This document shows, one piece after another, positions 60,244 to 64,000 of a DNA stretch of 64,000 bases (positions are counted from its first letter, which is position 1; every line of letters starts with the position of its first letter). The stretch spans positions 323,135-387,134 of the forward strand of contig JAJEKB010020889.1 in the NCBI GenBank assembly GCA_022393335.1, in the 5' to 3' direction. The position numbers and the translations under genes were made by a program. The notes beneath the pieces are model-generated. The model did no database searches, was not told the origin of the DNA, and saw nothing but the letters and a program-made list of their open reading frames with translations. Source of the stretch: Macrotrachela quadricornifera. Taxonomy: Eukaryota > Rotifera > Eurotatoria > Philodinida > Philodinidae.

Positions 60244-60765
60244 CATTCATATATCATTCGATAGAGGTCTTTGAGCTAGTAAAAAGCCAGAAAGGATACG
60301 GTCGAATCCTCTTCATTCAAAGGTTATGACCATTTTATCGAATTTTCAGTTCATTCTTAGATATCTATGGGAAAAACCAAATTACGTAATTTTTGCTTAG
60401 AATGTTACCTATAAATAGCTTTAATGACCCTCAAGAATAATCCGAAAGTTTCAGATAAAAGAAATGTTCTCTTCTTGAGATATTGAGTTTCCAAGTGAAC
60501 TCGGCTTGTATGACCTAATTGTGGTAAGCGAGGTTTCTTTTGAAAATTCGGTATCTCAAGAACAGAGTATTTTCTTTTGCCTGAAACTTTCGGATTATTC
60601 TAAGGGTCATTGTATGTATTTTTAAGCAAACCTCCAAGCCAAAATTACGTAATTTGATTTTTCCAATAGATATCTAGGAATGGGCAGAAAATTTAAGAAA
60701 ATGGCCAATATCCTTTTGGGCTTTCTACCAGCTCAAAGGTCTCTATCGAATGATGTATAAATGAA
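60244..60765. mobile_element. Foldback element related in style to that at 47946-48418
   Basis: Outer arms ATCATTCGATAGAGGTCTTTGAGCT (60251-60275) and its complement near 60731-60754; middle CAAATTACGTAATTTT / AAAATTACGTAATTTG; inner AATAATCCGAAAGTTTCAG / CTGAAACTTTCGGATTATT, and TCTTGAGATA / TATCTCAAGA. About 240-bp arms with a ~60-bp loop. Both foldback elements share GACC(A/G)TTTTAT(T/C)GA(G/A)TTTTCAGT. Confidence 0.75.
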
Positions 60766-62480
60766 GGGAATCGGAACGTATCACTTTGGACGGTTTCCTC
60801 ATAAGAATAAGAGTATTCATTTATCTATTATAAATTCAGGAGCAGATGATAGAAGTACCACCTTCCATGTCTTAATGGAAAATTAAATTAGAAGTAGGTT
60901 CAATGTAGATTTTCTGCAGAACCACTAGTATTATATGTGTAAGCTATGAATAAAAGAACAATAGTTGAAAACCATGAAAAAACTATTATAGACACAAAAT
61001 CATTTGTCCTTAAAATCTTAGGTGGAGGTCAAATTATATTAAATTTAATTCCTATCTCAAAATAGATTTTTCTGATGCGATATGTCAATAACGCAGATTT
61101 TCGCCTTACGGCAGCGTTTTGGTTGTCGTATTCGTAGTAAGGTAATAGACAAGTTTTAATTCATTATAGATCGTGAAGTGACTTGTAATAATATAATAAT
61201 GACAAAACCGTTTGTCTGTAATCCATTATTTGTTGATACTATTTTAGAAAGAAAGACATGAGCTTCACATTCATTTAACCGTGTTATCAAACAGTTTTCA
61301 TTCGTTTTTTTATCATTTCTTTTGAAGAATCTTACGAGTAAATCGGAATAAAATAGTTATAAATATGATGATGGGAAAGGAGTTAAAAGCCAAAGATAGA
61401 AGTATTACATAGGAAAAAATCAGCCATTTTTACGATTTCTAGACCATTCTTTAGATCTGGTCATTCTAGTAGGTGCAAAACAGAACTCGAATTCCGCGTT
61501 TAGCTATTAATTTTCTTAGAATTGAAGACAGATCTCAACTTGTCACATATTACATAAAACTTTTCATTTGAATCTTAAAGTATATTTAAAGCCATAAGAT
61601 ATCTCTTTCTCCATTACATGTATTCGATCACAAACGTTATCGTTGAATTATCTATATAGAAACTCATAGGTAGTATGCATAGAGAAGGTGTGAAACGCTA
61701 CAGATACCAGACCTAATAACGTTTAAAAAGTTGCAGGTAGCATACCGAAGTCGGCCTCTAAAAGTCACAGATATTCTGCTCAACTGAGGCTGCAAAAGCT
61801 GTAGTTATCATACCTAGTTAGTACTGTCAAAGTTATAGATATTGTGTCTAGATAGGACTTAAAAAGTAGAAAAGAAATTTGGAGTGCTATCGCTAGGTAG
61901 CGCTCAAATGATGAAGAACATGATCTAAAACCTCTTCAGAATACTTGCAACAACCGATGGTAGTTATTTCATCTCTCTCTCTCTATATATATATTGAAAA
62001 TGATAAAATAGGGATTCTGGACTTTACTTTGACTAGCATTAACTTTGGTCCACTTCATATGACTGATTGCAAGCAAGCAAATGTTGAACTTAGCAGAACT
62101 ATTCCTTTTTATTAAAGATATAGATTCACCTGTTTTCATTTATTAGATTCATTTATTTTTGAAATCATTATTAATTTCCAGAGTCAACTTTAAAATTTAA
62201 TTAGGATTGATATTGGAGAAAGCTCTTTTCGATTTTCATTTGATTTAATATTATTAAATTTCATTTATGTAGATTTGAAAACCACCTGACGAATTCTTGA
62301 AATAGGGCGAAATTGGTCGTAGTCTCATCTTATTCAAAACTCATCCACACTCTCACCTAATTCAAGAGCACATTGTGCACTGGAAAAAACCAAGTGAACA
62401 TTTCTTATATAAAATCTCGCTCTTCGTCAACCGTAATTTATCTCTTCATCATCGATACGATACGTGAACAATCACAAAAT
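60766..62480. other. Gene-poor DNA
   Basis: No gene recognised. A TC/TA microsatellite lies at 61971-61992. The last ~100 bp is the likely 5' flank of the next gene. Confidence 0.4.
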
Positions 62481-62965
62481 ATGGTGACAGTATGGTGTGT
62501 AAAAGTAACTTGTTTACGGAAACTTGTTGACAATGAAGAGTTAGCCGAAGAACTTGGCATTGAACAAAGCAGAGTTTTCATGCCACGAAATCAATCTGGT
62601 CCGAATTATTTTGCTTGGATAAACGATTTTGCGAATGAAGATTCGGCTACTAAATTTGCTCAAAAATGGGATAGTAAAAAGGTTTGTTCTTATACAATTA
62701 CATGCAAAGCAGTGAAAACGAACGAAAAAGGTAGAGCCCGATCAGTATGTACCACTACTGCCAGATCATCTGTGTCTCAAAATCGACCACCTGTGATATC
62801 CAATGCTGGCGTTAGGCAAGTTCCAATGATGTTCATGCCGGGTAGGTTTTATCTGAACATTATAGACCAAATCTTGATGCAGAAAGTGGATCAGTTTTTA
62901 CTTTTACTCTTCCTTCTGCTTCGTAATCCATTTTAGATAACCTGCAGTGCTACAATCGAGAGTAG
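62481..62965 (+). CDS. Small protein with RRM-like fold pattern
   Basis: Proposed exons 62481-62841 and 62937-62965 (95-bp GT-AG intron) give 129 residues; without splicing the frame would run to 62936 with an odd Leu-rich tail. Residues ~4-70 alternate strand-helix-strand (VWCVKVTCL, then NEELAEELGI, then RVFMPR..., FAWINDF, EDSATKFAQKWD), which resembles an RRM-type alpha/beta sandwich. The second half is basic and Ser/Thr-rich. An in-frame upstream ATG at 62373 would add 36 residues; 62481 was chosen because the conserved-looking part starts there. The gene may have further exons. Function unknown. Confidence 0.5.
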
Positions 62966-64000
62966 TATTTTATGATTATGCAATAGTTTCATCCTTTTAG
63001 CAGTGACTGAATTCTATAAGTCCTAAATTTCTGGAATCGCAAAAAACGCAATGTTACTCTACAAAAAATCAAGAAAATCTAAGAACTAGATTTAGACTTG
63101 TAGTCGCGTGAATCAAGCTGCATATGACAGTTTCTTCGTGTGGATACTCATGAACAGGACGTAAATACTTAGTTTTCCATCAGTTTTCACTCAATTGCAA
63201 CATGCAATATATAAAACAGAATTTAACTTGAAAGAAACATTTTGCGATTAATATAGTTGTCTGGCAGTGTCATATATCCTTGAATGTGGAAAACGGCGAA
63301 TACGACGGATACCGAGGGATACACAGCTATATGCTTTCACACAATTATATGATACTCCATATTCGTCTTCGGAAGCTTGAGGAACCTCCTGAAATTAGTT
63401 GGAACTCGATAGTCAAAAGATTATTGCTAATATATAAACAGAATATTTGTCTCATTGAGAATTAGGACAAAAGAGCACATAGAGTAGATCTTTCATCGTA
63501 CGTGCTATGGAAGGCAAACACATCTCAGACAGTAAAAATCGATTTAATAACGGCGTTAAAAACTCACATTTTAATGCTAAAAACGATTTTTATTTTTTGA
63601 AAAAGATAAGTTTGCAAGTATTACCATCTTTAAATTTGCAAATTTTCACACAAAAAGACATTTTTCATACGAAAACGTAAAAAGCGCGCATTTTGATTTG
63701 ATGTCCATTAAGACTACTTTATCTAACCCTAAAAAGCTAGATCAGTTTCCGAAAAACTATTAGGCAGCACCAAATCTGTATTTACGACCTGTCCTAACAT
63801 TTTAATCATTTTCAACTACTGAATGTATTACACTACTGCAATTGTTTAAAGTTCATTGTTCAGTAAAGCTTTAAAAAGTGAGTTTGATTTCGAAAGCTAC
63901 GATAGATGCTTGCCAAAATCTGAACAATTCCATGGCTTCCTTGGATTCTATAAGTTCTTTACTGTATGACTATGCGTTTTAGAATTTAGGAAGTTTAAAA
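62966..64000. other. Window end, no gene seen
   Basis: AT-rich; the 61-codon frame at 63280-63465 has no recognisable feature. The window ends in ordinary-looking non-coding DNA. Confidence 0.35.

Noticed and set aside
59986..60264. Pro/Ser-rich 92-residue protein
   Set aside because: The frame crosses an inverted-repeat element and its composition follows from the C-rich core.
1..64000. CRISPR array, operon or bacterial contig
   Set aside because: No evenly spaced direct repeats with unique spacers were found, and the genes have GT-AG introns, so the sequence is eukaryotic.

Overview
The window reads as nuclear DNA of a small-intron, AT-rich invertebrate. Genes are split by introns of mostly 48-67 bp with GT-AG ends, intergenic DNA is crowded with short inverted-repeat DNA elements, and the gene families (secreted kelch-repeat proteins, bacterial-type PARG macrodomains, intronless SDR, F-box proteins, peptide-receptor-like GPCRs) fit a bdelloid rotifer (Adineta/Rotaria type). 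The organism call is an inference from gene style, not from a marker gene.

Layout. 0-6 kb: inverted-repeat elements, a stand-alone bacterial-type poly(ADP-ribose) glycohydrolase (PARG) gene, a dispersed repeat and a dead mariner-type transposon with ~180-bp ends. 6-20 kb: a kelch-repeat secreted protein with a decayed kelch remnant upstream, a cupin protein, an S-adenosylhomocysteine-hydrolase-like gene with altered gate residues, a ten-exon MFS transporter and an intronless SDR. 20-28 kb: repeats, a GPCR pseudogene, and a ~3.1-kb element whose ends carry inverted 34-bp minisatellites. 28.8-45.9 kb: the core of the window, two very large convergent paralogous genes. 46-62 kb: piggyBac-, hAT- and foldback-like elements, a four-exon F-box gene and long gene-poor stretches. 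62-64 kb: a small gene with an RRM-like look.

The most interesting system is the convergent pair at 28845-39429 (+) and 39788-45899 (-). Both encode, in order, an RRM-like segment, a PARG-type macrodomain with the GGG...QEE catalytic signature, an array of PBZ-like (poly(ADP-ribose)-binding zinc finger) C2H2 fingers, a long conserved domain I do not recognise, and a second PBZ-like array. The minus-strand gene also carries a RING-H2 finger on a separate first exon that splices in frame, followed by two RanBP2-type zinc fingers. It therefore looks like one ~2016-residue polypeptide combining ubiquitin ligase, ADP-ribose reader and ADP-ribose eraser modules. The plus-strand paralogue has lost (or never had) the RING and RanBP2 parts, has lost several central fingers, has two extra C-terminal fingers, and carries a 3.5-kb inverted-repeat element in intron 2. 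With the small PARG at 2197-3400 the window holds three PARG-family genes, consistent with an elaborated ADP-ribose signalling or DNA-damage network in this lineage (inference).
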